Origin: Desulfofarcimen acetoxidans DSM 771
GTDB taxonomy: Bacteria > Bacillota > Desulfotomaculia > Desulfotomaculales > Desulfofarciminaceae
Length of the DNA: 64,000 nucleotides
Assembly (NCBI RefSeq): GCF_000024205.1
Contig: NC_013216.1
Coordinates: forward strand, 3,162,001 to 3,226,000
Direction of reading: 5' to 3'
Positions within the stretch are counted from its first letter, which is position 1. The number at the start of each line of letters is the position of its first letter. The notes beneath the pieces are model-generated. The model was given only the letters and a program-made list of their open reading frames with translations, ran no database searches and had not been told where the DNA came from. Below are positions 1-9,177 of the stretch, in pieces. A program made the position numbers and the translations under genes.

Positions 1-73
1 ATAGAGGTGAGGAACCGCCTAAATGAAGGCGGTTTTAGTTTCAATTCCCTATGGGAATTATTTTGTTTTCAGA
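1..73 (-). CRISPR. Leader-proximal end of a III-B-type CRISPR array (runs off left edge)
   Basis: One 36-nt repeat is visible at 38-73. It differs from the repeats at 9738-9996 by one base in its palindromic centre (CCCTATGGG instead of CCCTACGGG). Bases 1-37 would be the first spacer. On the minus strand the repeat ends in ATTGAAAC, the usual crRNA 5' handle, so the array is read leftwards with its leader at 74 onwards. The spacer contains a 7-bp hairpin (AACCGCC / GGCGGTT) and may come from a terminator. The rest of the array is outside the window. Confidence 0.85.
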
Positions 74-300
74 CCCTGCCCGCTATAAGCCTTGAAATAC
101 AAGGCCTACAAAGCCATTTTGCGAGCGTCTAAAATAATTTCATATTTTCATCTATTTTACATCAAACAAGTCATCATTGTAAACCCCTATAACCCGCATA
201 ATTAACGATATTTTTTAAGATCGAGCAACCCCCGGCTTTTTTGCACACCAACGACGCTCGATCTTTTTAGTATCTTTCTACTATTGGTTAAATCTCTCCT
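74..300 (-). promoter_or_regulatory. CRISPR leader 1 between cmr6 and the array
   Basis: This stretch abuts the repeat at 38-73 and is almost repeated, base for base, at 9997-10230 beside the second array of the same repeat type. Conservation next to both arrays is what marks it as a leader. It contains a 10-bp inverted repeat, AAGATCGAGC at 217-226 and GCTCGATCTT at 256-265, present in both copies. It also has a shorter stem, GCCTTG / CAAGGC, near 91-107. Transcription of the array would run leftwards. The inverted repeat could instead end the cmr transcript, because it lies just past cmr6. Confidence 0.7.
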
Positions 301-372
301 CCCCTTTAAAATACATACCAGCATTAATCCAGCTGTAATGATCAAGAGCAATAATCTGTGCAATCTCGTATT

Positions 373-1548
373 TCACATTAATACCGATTTTATTTTCTCC
401 ACTTTATCTTTGTTTTTCCCTTTCGGTTTTTTCCAATCGTTCGGCTTATTTTTCCGGTACCACTCAGCCAGTATAGCTGCAATTTCAAGACGCTCTGCAG
501 GCTCAGCTTCCTCCAGGCGGGGTAACCATTTTTTAGTTAATTGCTCCATAAAATCATTCGGTCTGTCGCTTACCCCGTCCTCTTCCATTTCCCGCCGGAC
601 CTGGCTCATGGACGCTAATTCATTCAGGCGTTTTTCCGCCAACTCTTTTTCTATTCTTTCTTGCTCTTGCTGCTTTTCTTCTCTCTGCTGTTTTTTTCTC
701 CTATCTTCCCACATCTGCTCAGCCTGAAGATCTTGCACAAAGCGACCATATCCTACTGCTGTCTTAGCACCGGCACCTTGCCAAGTTAGGGCTTCTTCCA
801 ACCATTGAAAAACCTTTTGAACATCTTTTTTAGACTGCTCTTCTTCCGGATGACACGGGGCTACTGCGAAAATAAAGGCCTGCCCGGGGGCAACAGTGAG
901 AAATTGAATAGGCTCGGGTTTTAACCAGTCGGCCGGGGGGGTTTTATCACGGTAATAATCTGAATAATGCGGTGTCATTATTTCCGCTTCAAGCCGCACT
1001 GGATCTACGGGTAAGGCATCAAAAAACAGCACACTGCCTAACTTTTTCTCTGATTTATCCCGGGGACCGAATATGCGGTTTATAACATCCCCCTTTTCAT
1101 CTCCGGGGAGATAATTTTCTTCCTGGTTTTCCACCCATGAACGTATTACTCCTTTAAAAGATGTGCCGGGTAAGTAAGGAGTACCCAGAGTATGATGCCA
1201 GGCAAAACCATTTTCTACCGGGTGTTCCCGCCCCAAGCCGCTAACAAAACGCCACTCCGTAGCCAACACACACATTTTGCCTTTCAAGATCTCAACCATA
1301 TTAACCAATCGCCGGTTCATTTCACTTATTCGTTCTGCTTTCCCAATTTTCATGCCCGTAACTGTATTAATCCATTCGGCCTTAGGATTAATAGTTGTTT
1401 TATTTTGAGGAAAAGATTTTAGATTCCAGTAGCTCCCTCCATTAACTATCCACTTATGGCAAAACTTATCATACCACAGACCGGCATTGCTATCCCCAGC
1501 ATTTAATTCCTTAGGTACATTATGCTCATAATATAAAGGCAGCTTCAT
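373..1548 (-). CDS. cmr6: Type III-B RAMP protein Cmr6
   Basis: This is a Cmr6-family RAMP (Cas7-like) subunit that caps the Cmr ribonucleoprotein backbone near the 3' end of the crRNA. The RAMP core spans about residues 90-270, with a substrate-loop motif PGTSFKG near 127-133 and the glycine-rich loop GAGAKTAVGYGRF at 258-270. The remaining 120 residues form a highly charged, probably coiled-coil extension (QQREEKQQEQERIEKE), longer than in a minimal Cmr6. Its ATG shares one base with the stop of cmr5 (TAATG), implying translational coupling. It is the last gene of the operon; the CRISPR leader follows directly. Confidence 0.9.
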   Translation of the reverse strand: MKLPLYYEHNVPKELNAGDSNAGLWYDKFCHKWIVNGGSYWNLKSFPQNKTTINPKAEWINTVTGMKIGKAERISEMNRRLVNMVEILKGKMCVLATEWRFVSGLGREHPVENGFAWHHTLGTPYLPGTSFKGVIRSWVENQEENYLPGDEKGDVINRIFGPRDKSEKKLGSVLFFDALPVDPVRLEAEIMTPHYSDYYRDKTPPADWLKPEPIQFLTVAPGQAFIFAVAPCHPEEEQSKKDVQKVFQWLEEALTWQGAGAKTAVGYGRFVQDLQAEQMWEDRRKKQQREEKQQEQERIEKELAEKRLNELASMSQVRREMEEDGVSDRPNDFMEQLTKKWLPRLEEAEPAERLEIAAILAEWYRKNKPNDWKKPKGKNKDKVEKIKSVLM

Positions 1549-1949
1549 TATTTTTCACCTTCCGGATTGTGCAAATACGCTGCTGCAAATTTTTTAAGCC
1601 ACTGCAGCCAGGCCAATGCCTCGGCCTGGGCGCGTATATAGGCATTGCGGTCATTTGAGGTAATGGCCTCCATTAAGTCTTCTCCCTTGTTATAAGGCAC
1701 TACTTCTCTATCACTGCAAAGCCATTCTCTTAAATGCGTATACAAAATATAATGTGCGTCTTTTTTATTGTCCTTAGCTTTAGCCAACAAGGTTGCTGCG
1801 GCCTGGCCTAGGCCATTCGCCAAAATAGTAGCTGGGAGACTCTTGGCATAAGAGGAATATTCAATCAGCAAATCCTTACGTTCCTGTCTCACCTCTTTCA
1901 CTTTTTGCAGGGCATCCGCTGCCCGTTCTTGTTCAAGTGTTTTGCTCAT
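1548..1949 (-). CDS. cmr5: Type III-B small subunit Cmr5
   Basis: A small 133-residue all-helical protein in the position of the Cmr small subunit. In the complex, Cmr5 copies line the inner filament and help hold target RNA. The sequence is rich in Lys, Glu and Ala with no catalytic motif, as expected. It overlaps cmr4 by 4 nt and cmr6 by 1 nt. The first ~28 codons recur at 10238-10322 as a truncated copy, so this gene was part of an ancestral duplication. Identification rests on size, helical character and operon position between cmr4 and cmr6. Confidence 0.85.
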   Translation of the reverse strand: MSKTLEQERAADALQKVKEVRQERKDLLIEYSSYAKSLPATILANGLGQAAATLLAKAKDNKKDAHYILYTHLREWLCSDREVVPYNKGEDLMEAITSNDRNAYIRAQAEALAWLQWLKKFAAAYLHNPEGEK

Positions 1950-2767
1950 TTGTTACCCCCCTGTTTCTCCGGCCAAGCTACCGCACACCAACCCTGCCCC
2001 ACAGTTTCATTCCCACCAATCTGAAGATAAGGACACTCATTAAACAATTGCTTAACTTTGTCTAAAGAGTTATCTTTATCACTATGTGAAATAAGGAGAA
2101 AATAAAATAAGCTGTCCGGTGGCAGGGTTTCTTCATACCATAGATTCATACTGGTTTTTGTTATCTCATTCAGCTGGTTCCGGGCATTAACTTGTAGACC
2201 ATAAGCTGCAAAATAAGCGAAATTGTCATCATTAATTATAACTAACTGGTCATTTAGACGTTCTTGTACAGACTTATGAGGAATTAAAGGTTTAATAACA
2301 TCAACCATTTTAGTCAACTCACCTTTTACCGCTTTGAAAGATAACTCCTCCAAAAATATGCTATTTTCTTCTCCAGATGAAAAGGCCTGTTCTTTGTCCG
2401 GTCGCGGTATTTCTAAGGACCCACCCATCCCTGCTAATATTCTATCCCTCTGAAGGCGTTCTAAGATATACGGGCAGGTAACCCACTTATAATGCCCGGT
2501 CATTGACCGAACCGGTAACAACAGGAGCCGGGCATCGGTAACGGCAACCGCGCCCGCTTTATCCGGTTTACCGAAAATCTCATCCTCATCCACTAACTTT
2601 CTCCGGTGGGCCATATCTCTTAAAGCCCCTTTCATACTTGAACCAACAATAACAGGGTATCCGCTAAATGATTCCCTGGCCACCGGCATGTCCACTACAC
2701 CGGTACTCTGTTCCGTACCCGGATGTAGACTGGTTTCCGCCAGTAAACCGATAATTGCACTTTTCAT
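1946..2767 (-). CDS. cmr4: Type III-B backbone RAMP nuclease Cmr4
   Basis: Cmr4 forms the helical backbone of the Cmr complex and cuts target RNA at 6-nt intervals. The 273-residue length fits the family. The N-terminal segment contains GVVDMPVARE, with Asp26 in the position of the catalytic aspartate known in Cmr4, followed by VIVGSSMKGALRD, the RAMP substrate-binding motif. The C-terminal glycine loop reads [11 protein letters not shown]. It overlaps cmr3 and cmr5 by 4 nt each. Its last ~80 codons recur in frame at 10319-10559, a relic of duplication. Confidence 0.93.
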   Translation of the reverse strand: MKSAIIGLLAETSLHPGTEQSTGVVDMPVARESFSGYPVIVGSSMKGALRDMAHRRKLVDEDEIFGKPDKAGAVAVTDARLLLLPVRSMTGHYKWVTCPYILERLQRDRILAGMGGSLEIPRPDKEQAFSSGEENSIFLEELSFKAVKGELTKMVDVIKPLIPHKSVQERLNDQLVIINDDNFAYFAAYGLQVNARNQLNEITKTSMNLWYEETLPPDSLFYFLLISHSDKDNSLDKVKQLFNECPYLQIGGNETVGQGWCAVAWPEKQGGNK

Positions 2768-3894
2768 TGTTCATCCCCCCATCTCCCGATTACGATTTGT
2801 CCAAAGCCATAGGCAGTTTTATCATTATCCTTTTGTTTTTCATTATTGTTACCGATACATTGCCCGTGCAGTGAGTATACCCGTACCAACTCAGCTGCCG
2901 CTGCTTCAAAAAACCAGGTAGTACCTGCCGGAAGCACCGGTTTTAAGGGTCGGGGACAGCAATTTTTAATGTCCCAACCACCTACATGCTTTAGTTTCCC
3001 GATACAGGCAGTAACTAATTCTCCTGGAATGCTTTTCACAGGACCGCTTATTATAACTCTATCTAAATCATCAAACCAACCCGGCGTAATTAGAGTAACA
3101 GTAAACTGCACCTTGCCGTCCCTCGGCTTTAATTCCGGATGCGGGGGTAGTTCGAACCCGGTTTCTTTGATATCCAGGCTGGCCATTCTACCCTCACCAC
3201 CCATCCGTACGACCCTGGCAACCTTATCGTGCCAGTCCTCCGGTATTCCATCCACATAAACTCCCAGGCTGACCGTCTGCTCAAAATCTCTTAGCCGTAC
3301 ATGCATGGAAGAATAAATTTTACCAACCGCTGCAGTACGCGTGCTTTGCTGCCGCTCTATACCTACCCGGCTTTCCTCCTGCCATAGTTTGTCCTGTTCA
3401 AAAACATCGTCTTTATCCGGCAGTCCGCCTGCAAGAATAGCTTTTAAGCCCTCCGCTGTAAGCCAATGTTTTTCCATTAATTTAGCTCCGGGAAGCTTCT
3501 CTTTAAGCCGCGGCAGACATACATACCCCAGATCACAATCAACCTTTTCCCCCGGCACCAAACGGCTAAATTTCATATCTTTATCTTTTTTTTGCATTAA
3601 TAACAGCGGTACCGGAAAAAGTATTAGCCCGTCTTCTAACAGATAAGGGCCCATTAATTTTAAATTTCCCAGGTGCTCGGGAGTACCCAGCTCTTGTGGC
3701 CATTTTTCAGGGTTCTTTGGCGTCCATCCTTGCCCCTCGGCCAGAGCGGTACGAACTGCTCCCTGCAAGGTACTCATAAACGGCGGAAAACAGCCGCCTA
3801 CCCTTGACTGACCACCCTCACCCGCATTGTAAGGGGTTCCGTCGCCAAAGAATAAACTATCCAAAGCTGAGAAAACCCAAAACCTTCCCGTCAT
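2764..3894 (-). CDS. cmr3: Type III-B RAMP protein Cmr3
   Basis: Cmr3 is a Cas5-like RAMP that binds the 5' handle of the crRNA and contacts Cmr2. At 376 residues it has normal length. The start MTGRFWVFSALDSLFFGDG is typical, with the conserved Asp-Ser-LFF-GDG segment, and the C-terminal part contains KHVGGWDIKN and a late AYGFGQIVIG loop. It overlaps cmr2 by 4 nt upstream and cmr4 by 4 nt downstream. Nothing looks broken. Confidence 0.92.
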   Translation of the reverse strand: MTGRFWVFSALDSLFFGDGTPYNAGEGGQSRVGGCFPPFMSTLQGAVRTALAEGQGWTPKNPEKWPQELGTPEHLGNLKLMGPYLLEDGLILFPVPLLLMQKKDKDMKFSRLVPGEKVDCDLGYVCLPRLKEKLPGAKLMEKHWLTAEGLKAILAGGLPDKDDVFEQDKLWQEESRVGIERQQSTRTAAVGKIYSSMHVRLRDFEQTVSLGVYVDGIPEDWHDKVARVVRMGGEGRMASLDIKETGFELPPHPELKPRDGKVQFTVTLITPGWFDDLDRVIISGPVKSIPGELVTACIGKLKHVGGWDIKNCCPRPLKPVLPAGTTWFFEAAAAELVRVYSLHGQCIGNNNEKQKDNDKTAYGFGQIVIGRWGDEQ

Positions 3895-5762
3895 TCCACA
3901 ACCCCCTTTTCGGCCAAAAAACGAACTAAAAGGGCCCCGTCTACATTCAGTTTATTTAAAGACTGTACTCCATCAGGCCCGCGTAAAAACCTTCGACAAA
4001 ACATTAATAATTTTTCGACCCGGCTTTTTGCTGTAGCCTCAGCAATATTTTCACGCCCGCGGTTTTTAAGGTATTCCGCTGCCAACAGGTCAACTGCTTC
4101 CTCAAAAGTTAAAATATTATTGTCTCCGGACAACCAATCAAAACGCTTGCGAAGGTTATAAAAGAATGAGCTGTTGTATTGATCCTCATAACTGGACTTT
4201 CCCCGAAAATCCTCTACCAATTCATCCACCAAACAACTATCCCCACTTGTTATTACTTCCCAGGGAGCAGACCACTGTAATACCCGGCCGGCAGTTTTCC
4301 AGACACTAACAGCCAGGCTGGAGCGCCCGGTTTCTTCTTTTGCTATTTCATCCAGCAATCGGTGTGCTTCTTGTAATATGGACTTTAAGGGTGCGTGGTT
4401 GTGGGCATAAACAATACCCGCAGAAATTGTAGCCTCCCCATTTGCCAATCTACCACTAAAACTATTGGAATAAGCCCTGGATATTTCTACTGCTGTCTTG
4501 ATAGCATCTTCCAGTGGTAAAAGAGCCAGAACATCATCACCGCCGGCATAAACCAGGACACCGTTATTTTGTTCCAGTATTTTCGGAACCATGTCATTGA
4601 AACGTGACAACGCCTGGCTCACTTCCGCACTGTCATTAATTCGCAGCAAATTCCCTAAAGAGTCGCCGTCCATTATTAGAACGGCATAAAAAGGTTCGGG
4701 CGACTGCTTAAATTCCTTCAGTAACTTCGTTAAATGTTTTCTCTGCTCCTTAATACTTTCATCCCAGAGATTATCATTTTGTAAAGTGCTTTCAAAAAAC
4801 AAATTGCCGTTTAATTTTGCAAACGCCGCTATTTCCGGTTTTTCTTTTTGCATCTGCCGCAAGCAGTAAATTTGGGCTGACTGTTTACCGCCTTCCGGAG
4901 CCAGGCCGCAATTGCGCGAATATTCTAAAAAATTTACAACCTTTTCAGTATCATTTTGCATTACCTTTTCTACCCAGTGAACTGCCGAGATATTCGAATT
5001 TGAGGGGTAACTTGTTGGGACATCCCACCCCAATACTGTTTTTGCAGTAAAGGGGAATAGTCGTTTGATTATAGTCACGGCACAGAGCCGCTCATCTTTT
5101 CGTAACTCCAACGCTTTAACTTTTTTACGCAGTTCCCCCCAAAATTCATCCTGTTTTTTACTATTTAAGGAACGGGTATGACCTGAAAGTTCCTGAAGAT
5201 TACCCATGATAGTACATTTATCACCAGGTTCCTCAGCCTGCACATAACTGCGCCAATTTTTCCTCCGGTCAAGTAAATCATCACTTTCTGCATTATCACT
5301 AACCACCCAGGATACTTCCCAAAAATTATTTACCTGGCGCTCCCATATTTCTTTAGTACCTTTCCCATAGATAGCCACTGGTTCTATATACTTATTCCAT
5401 ACTGCACCGGCTATTTCTCTCCAGGCACTTATTACTGCCTGCCTGCATTCAACAGGCTTAAATTCACCGGGAATCTCAGCCTTAAAGCGATTGGGTAAAG
5501 TACCGGCAACAGGTTTTTTACTTATCGGCTTTCCCTCATTTTTGTCGGCTATTACATTCAGCAGTGGATCATTTATAATCCCGTTATTATCGTATACAGC
5601 AGGAAAAATTATCTTTCCCCCGGCTCTGTGTACTAAATACATAGCCTGTCCGGCCAGATATGAGAGTATAAATGAGCCGGCCCAGAGATCGCGGGTCCGC
5701 CGGGCCTGGGCGACAAAACTCTGTACCGGGCCGAGTGTAAAATGAAGAATTTTCTTACTCAT
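3891..5762 (-). CDS. cmr2: Type III-B Cas10 (Cmr2), palm cyclase without HD domain
   Basis: Cmr2/Cas10 is the large subunit that makes cyclic oligoadenylate when the complex binds target RNA. The palm motif GGDD is intact at residues 407-410 (YAGGDDVLALLP), and the partner palm motif MDGDSLG lies at 364-370. The protein opens directly with LHFTLGPVQSFVAQARRTRD, which in full-length Cmr2 follows a roughly 200-residue HD nuclease domain. Here that domain is absent and total length is only 623 residues. So ssDNA cleavage is probably missing while second-messenger synthesis is kept. It overlaps cmr1 and cmr3 by 4 nt. Confidence 0.93.
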   Translation of the reverse strand: MSKKILHFTLGPVQSFVAQARRTRDLWAGSFILSYLAGQAMYLVHRAGGKIIFPAVYDNNGIINDPLLNVIADKNEGKPISKKPVAGTLPNRFKAEIPGEFKPVECRQAVISAWREIAGAVWNKYIEPVAIYGKGTKEIWERQVNNFWEVSWVVSDNAESDDLLDRRKNWRSYVQAEEPGDKCTIMGNLQELSGHTRSLNSKKQDEFWGELRKKVKALELRKDERLCAVTIIKRLFPFTAKTVLGWDVPTSYPSNSNISAVHWVEKVMQNDTEKVVNFLEYSRNCGLAPEGGKQSAQIYCLRQMQKEKPEIAAFAKLNGNLFFESTLQNDNLWDESIKEQRKHLTKLLKEFKQSPEPFYAVLIMDGDSLGNLLRINDSAEVSQALSRFNDMVPKILEQNNGVLVYAGGDDVLALLPLEDAIKTAVEISRAYSNSFSGRLANGEATISAGIVYAHNHAPLKSILQEAHRLLDEIAKEETGRSSLAVSVWKTAGRVLQWSAPWEVITSGDSCLVDELVEDFRGKSSYEDQYNSSFFYNLRKRFDWLSGDNNILTFEEAVDLLAAEYLKNRGRENIAEATAKSRVEKLLMFCRRFLRGPDGVQSLNKLNVDGALLVRFLAEKGVVE

Positions 5763-6898
5763 CCCAGCCTCACCTCCAACCTGTCAGGAAAGCGTTCCAA
5801 AAAATTGTATAGTACAGAATAGTCCACCTTAACAGGTATCTTTTGAAGCTTTTGCTTTAGACTAATTTTTATTTTTTCACCTTCAGGAAGATAAACAGCC
5901 GGCAACACACTAATAACGGCTGCAAATTTTCCACCTACCAGGTGCAGGTGAATAAATAAAGGACTGGCCCGCCGCTCCTGTTTTTCCGCATTGACACTTA
6001 CGTTACATCCGGAAACCCGGTAATTATGCGGCAACCCAAAAACTGAGCGGCAGGGGTGCTTAACCAGTTCTTTCCCTCTGTAAAAATCGTATACTAAATC
6101 ATGATCCTCACTGAAAATCTGCTCCGCCGGAACATTCCACGGCAACATATGGATGCCATCCCTGCCTATTCCATAACTACGATAACTAATCAGTTCTCTT
6201 CCGATTTTATCAAACAGGTCTGTTTCGTCTCTGTCCGATGGCAAAACTATTACCCGACTTCGTCGGCTAAAAGCTGTATATTCAGGTAAATCCTCTGATA
6301 GGTCACCTAATTCATTGAGAAAAATTTCTATCCTATCCCGCAATCCCGTCGTATTTAGGGGGGCAGACCAGACTTCCTCTTTACCCAACTCCAGGGATTC
6401 CAGGCAAGCAGAACCAAAGCCTCGACGGGAACGAGACCCCAAACCGCCAAACAATCCTAACGCCTGTAATGCCATTATCAAATCTTTACGATCTGACTCA
6501 TCTATTAGTTTACGAAAGGTAAGAGTTACTGAAAAGCGCGCATTCTGTTTAATAAAAGCTCTAACAGTTTTCTGATTTTTTCCCGGTTTTATTAAACCAT
6601 AGCCCAAATATGACTTACCATCTCCGGACAGGTTATACTCCGGATCACAGATTTGAACATCCCCTTCCGGCTTCAATCTTATCAAAAACCTGGCCTGGCT
6701 ATCAGTACTGCCAAAGAGTTCCTGCTCTTTCTTTTTTACCTCTGACCAGTCTTTATATTTGGGAAGAGTGACTGCCCGGTACCAAAAACGCATTACTCCC
6801 TTAAAAGAAGGGGGACGCAGTTCTGCACTATTTACTGGATTTGCTCCCCCCATAAAAAGGGGCGTTACCACTTGATAAACAGCTCTTATATTATTCAT
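5759..6898 (-). CDS. cmr1: Type III-B RAMP protein Cmr1
   Basis: First cmr gene of the operon. Cmr1 is a double-RAMP subunit at the crRNA 3' end that helps capture target RNA. The N-terminus carries VVTPLFMGGAN and the RAMP motif LRPPSFKGVMRFWYRA at 27-42. The hallmark glycine/arginine loop GLFGGLGSRSRRGFGS lies at about 148-163. The 379-residue length is normal. The stop overlaps the cmr2 start by 4 nt. A 155-bp gap separates it from the upstream CARF/HEPN gene, so it may have its own promoter or sit on a shared transcript. Confidence 0.93.
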   Translation of the reverse strand: MNNIRAVYQVVTPLFMGGANPVNSAELRPPSFKGVMRFWYRAVTLPKYKDWSEVKKKEQELFGSTDSQARFLIRLKPEGDVQICDPEYNLSGDGKSYLGYGLIKPGKNQKTVRAFIKQNARFSVTLTFRKLIDESDRKDLIMALQALGLFGGLGSRSRRGFGSACLESLELGKEEVWSAPLNTTGLRDRIEIFLNELGDLSEDLPEYTAFSRRSRVIVLPSDRDETDLFDKIGRELISYRSYGIGRDGIHMLPWNVPAEQIFSEDHDLVYDFYRGKELVKHPCRSVFGLPHNYRVSGCNVSVNAEKQERRASPLFIHLHLVGGKFAAVISVLPAVYLPEGEKIKISLKQKLQKIPVKVDYSVLYNFLERFPDRLEVRLG

Positions 6899-7053
6899 AA
6901 CCCCTCCAGATTAATTCATATTGCTCTAATTTATAACCTTAATTATTTTACATAGTCATAATGTCAGTCCTGAAAAACTGAAAATCATAAATACTACAAT
7001 TAAACCCTGATATTTCAAACGGTTTTACTCACATTCAGATCCATAAAATATCT

Positions 7054-8709
7054 TTATTCAACAACTAACATATCACCCATAACATAGGGGTTTTCCTGCT
7101 GTTCACGAACCGGTCTTTTATCTATCATGACTACATTAACTAACTCCTCACAATTATCTACCTTAAGCCCGGCTATACGGGTTGTTATATATTGCAGCAA
7201 AGTAGTACCCCCGGCCAAGTTTATGTAAATTTTGTGTGGCGGCAGCATTTCCAAATAACCCATAACTTTTTCTATTACTTCGGATAATTCATTGAATCCG
7301 GCAAAAGGATCTTTCACTTCTACCACTTCTATTCCTCCGCTATAACCTGCTTGAGTTGTTATCTCTGTCAGCAATGCCCTACCCTCTTTAGACGTGAGTA
7401 CCAAAATACGATCCGGCTCAATGTGATTTATAGCGGTATATAAAAGTCCCGGAGACATTCCCAAAGGTGTTATAAGAACCTTTAAGTTTGAAGCTTCTCC
7501 ATCTGAATCAGGTATCTCGTGACAAACTATCAGCCCTTCTTCACTGAATAATTCCTCCAATAATGCAAGACATTCACTGGTTTCCTGCATTACCTTATGG
7601 GATGACCTGGGATTGGTTCTCCAGCCAGCATGGATTACATCATTGCGTGGGTCAGACAGCTTAGACCACAGCTTTCCTGAGAGACTATTTTCCTTAGCCC
7701 TGTACAGCTGTCCTGCTGTCAGTTCACGCATACCCCGATCAAAAGCCTTCCCGTACTCTCCTTTCTGGCACATAGTAAATGATATTACCAGTTCTCTCAT
7801 CATTGATAGTGCTTGAGGAGCATAATTATGCTCAACATACCAGCGGACCGCTGCCAGGTGCCTTTCAAGATTGAGAGGGTTATAATGATCTTCCACCCCT
7901 GCAAAGGCATAATACTCTTCTATGATTTTATCCATTAAGACACCAAAAGGAGCAGCCCACTCCCAGACATCACGTTCCAGAATATTTCTTTGCTCAGTTC
8001 CCTCTTTATAATATTTTAAATTGCGAGCCTTGTTGACCAGTTCAAAAGGTCTGGTGGTAAACAAAGCCCGGGAAATATCTTCAATTAACATACCAAAACT
8101 ATTTAGCTCCCGACGCGCCGGGCCCTGCTTTTCCTTAGCTTTTTTTTGAGCCATTACCAGGAGACTGCTGATTTCCCGGGCACTGCCGTGCTGGATAAAA
8201 GAATTTACACCAACAATCCAATCAAGCAGTGAGCAAAAATCAGTTAAATCAAAAACCGGAGTAATATTTTTTTCTTTATCCCTAGCTTCATATGCTCCAT
8301 AATAGAGACCCTTAATTTGCACATTCTTAACAAATTTTAGGTAGGCGATACTAAGGAAGCATACCAGGGAAAGAGATCGAAAACCGTGAGTTATATCAAA
8401 TACCACACTGTCCTGTTCATCGACCTTATCTATTAATGTATTGAATATCTCCCAGAGTTCCTTTGTACTTTTTCCTTCCGGTACATCTATCGGAACAGGT
8501 TCAGAAAAACCATTTTCTAAAAATTCCTGACAAAGAGGACCCCAGTGCTCATTAGCTGCCTCCTCGGTTCTAACTACCAGAACTTCAACAGGTTTTATGA
8601 TTGCTGTGGAAAATACGGAAAAATAGCGGGTATATATTTTATTTGTATCAAATATATAAGTAGTTTCCTCATATTTACCTGTTCCGATAAAAGTAATTAA
8701 CTTACACAT
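7054..8709 (-). CDS. csx1: Csx1/TM1812-type CARF-HEPN effector with an extra C-terminal CARF-like domain
   Basis: This is a predicted cyclic-oligoadenylate-activated ribonuclease of the type III system. The N-terminal CARF domain of the TM1812 kind (about 1-165) carries FDITHGFRS at 104-112. A helical HEPN region follows, with the RNase motif RNDVIH (R-x4-H) at 355-360. After about residue 405 comes another Rossmann-like module with LITPLGMSPG at 412-421 and YINLAGGTT at 495-503. These resemble the two ligand-binding motifs of CARF domains. Ordinary TM1812 proteins end near the HEPN domain, so the ~145-residue tail is unusual. It could be a second sensor or a built-in ring nuclease. It lies 155 bp upstream of cmr1 on the same strand. 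Confidence 0.85.
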   Translation of the reverse strand: MCKLITFIGTGKYEETTYIFDTNKIYTRYFSVFSTAIIKPVEVLVVRTEEAANEHWGPLCQEFLENGFSEPVPIDVPEGKSTKELWEIFNTLIDKVDEQDSVVFDITHGFRSLSLVCFLSIAYLKFVKNVQIKGLYYGAYEARDKEKNITPVFDLTDFCSLLDWIVGVNSFIQHGSAREISSLLVMAQKKAKEKQGPARRELNSFGMLIEDISRALFTTRPFELVNKARNLKYYKEGTEQRNILERDVWEWAAPFGVLMDKIIEEYYAFAGVEDHYNPLNLERHLAAVRWYVEHNYAPQALSMMRELVISFTMCQKGEYGKAFDRGMRELTAGQLYRAKENSLSGKLWSKLSDPRNDVIHAGWRTNPRSSHKVMQETSECLALLEELFSEEGLIVCHEIPDSDGEASNLKVLITPLGMSPGLLYTAINHIEPDRILVLTSKEGRALLTEITTQAGYSGGIEVVEVKDPFAGFNELSEVIEKVMGYLEMLPPHKIYINLAGGTTLLQYITTRIAGLKVDNCEELVNVVMIDKRPVREQQENPYVMGDMLVVE

Positions 8710-9177
8710 TTAACTCCCTCCCCTGCCTATGTCAATGTATTTTCTACCCCACTCCGGCATAAAAAGTTTCCACCAGTATGCATACCCTGGTCGCAATATC
8801 TTCCTTTTGCCAGCGTATCCTAATATATAAAAAAACCCACATGCTAACATTTTTCAAAGCTCATAACAATGGTTTGTAATTTATACGAACCGGGGAAGGG
8901 TTTTTCTTGATAAATTCAAGAATCAACAGATTTAAGGCCTTGCTTGAAAACCATTGTAAGGTCACTTCCCACTAGATGCATTATTAGGTATAAGTTTCTA
9001 CCGCATAGTCACGTTTTCCTGCAAAAAGTTGCAATTTTTCCTACAATTTCGATATATATCTCGATTTAAGCCTAATAATGATTACCGTAGCATCCCGACA
9101 TCCACGGGCCCATCTATAATATCTACAGCCCGATTTAATGTTTTTTGAGTAAGCACCTACTACCGCCACCGCATAAC
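8710..9177. other. Intergenic stretch without a gene; two inverted repeats
   Basis: I see no supportable coding gene here. There is a 10-bp inverted pair, ACAATGGTTT near 8867 with AAACCATTGT near 8950, and a perfect pair, CATTATTAGG at 8979-8988 with CCTAATAATG at 9071-9080. The sequence between the second pair is AT-rich and repetitive. These may be remnants of a small mobile element or an uncharacterised RNA. Upstream of the CARF/HEPN gene I find a ribosome binding site (GGGGAGGG) but no convincing -35/-10 pair. Confidence 0.4.

Noticed and set aside
284-727. Plus-strand frame opposite cmr6 and similar frames opposite other cmr and cas genes
   Set aside because: Shadow of the real minus-strand genes, with no ribosome binding site or domain.
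8979-9080. Insertion sequence bounded by CATTATTAGG / CCTAATAATG
   Set aside because: Arms are only 10 bp, there is no transposase or target duplication, and the interval is 100 bp.
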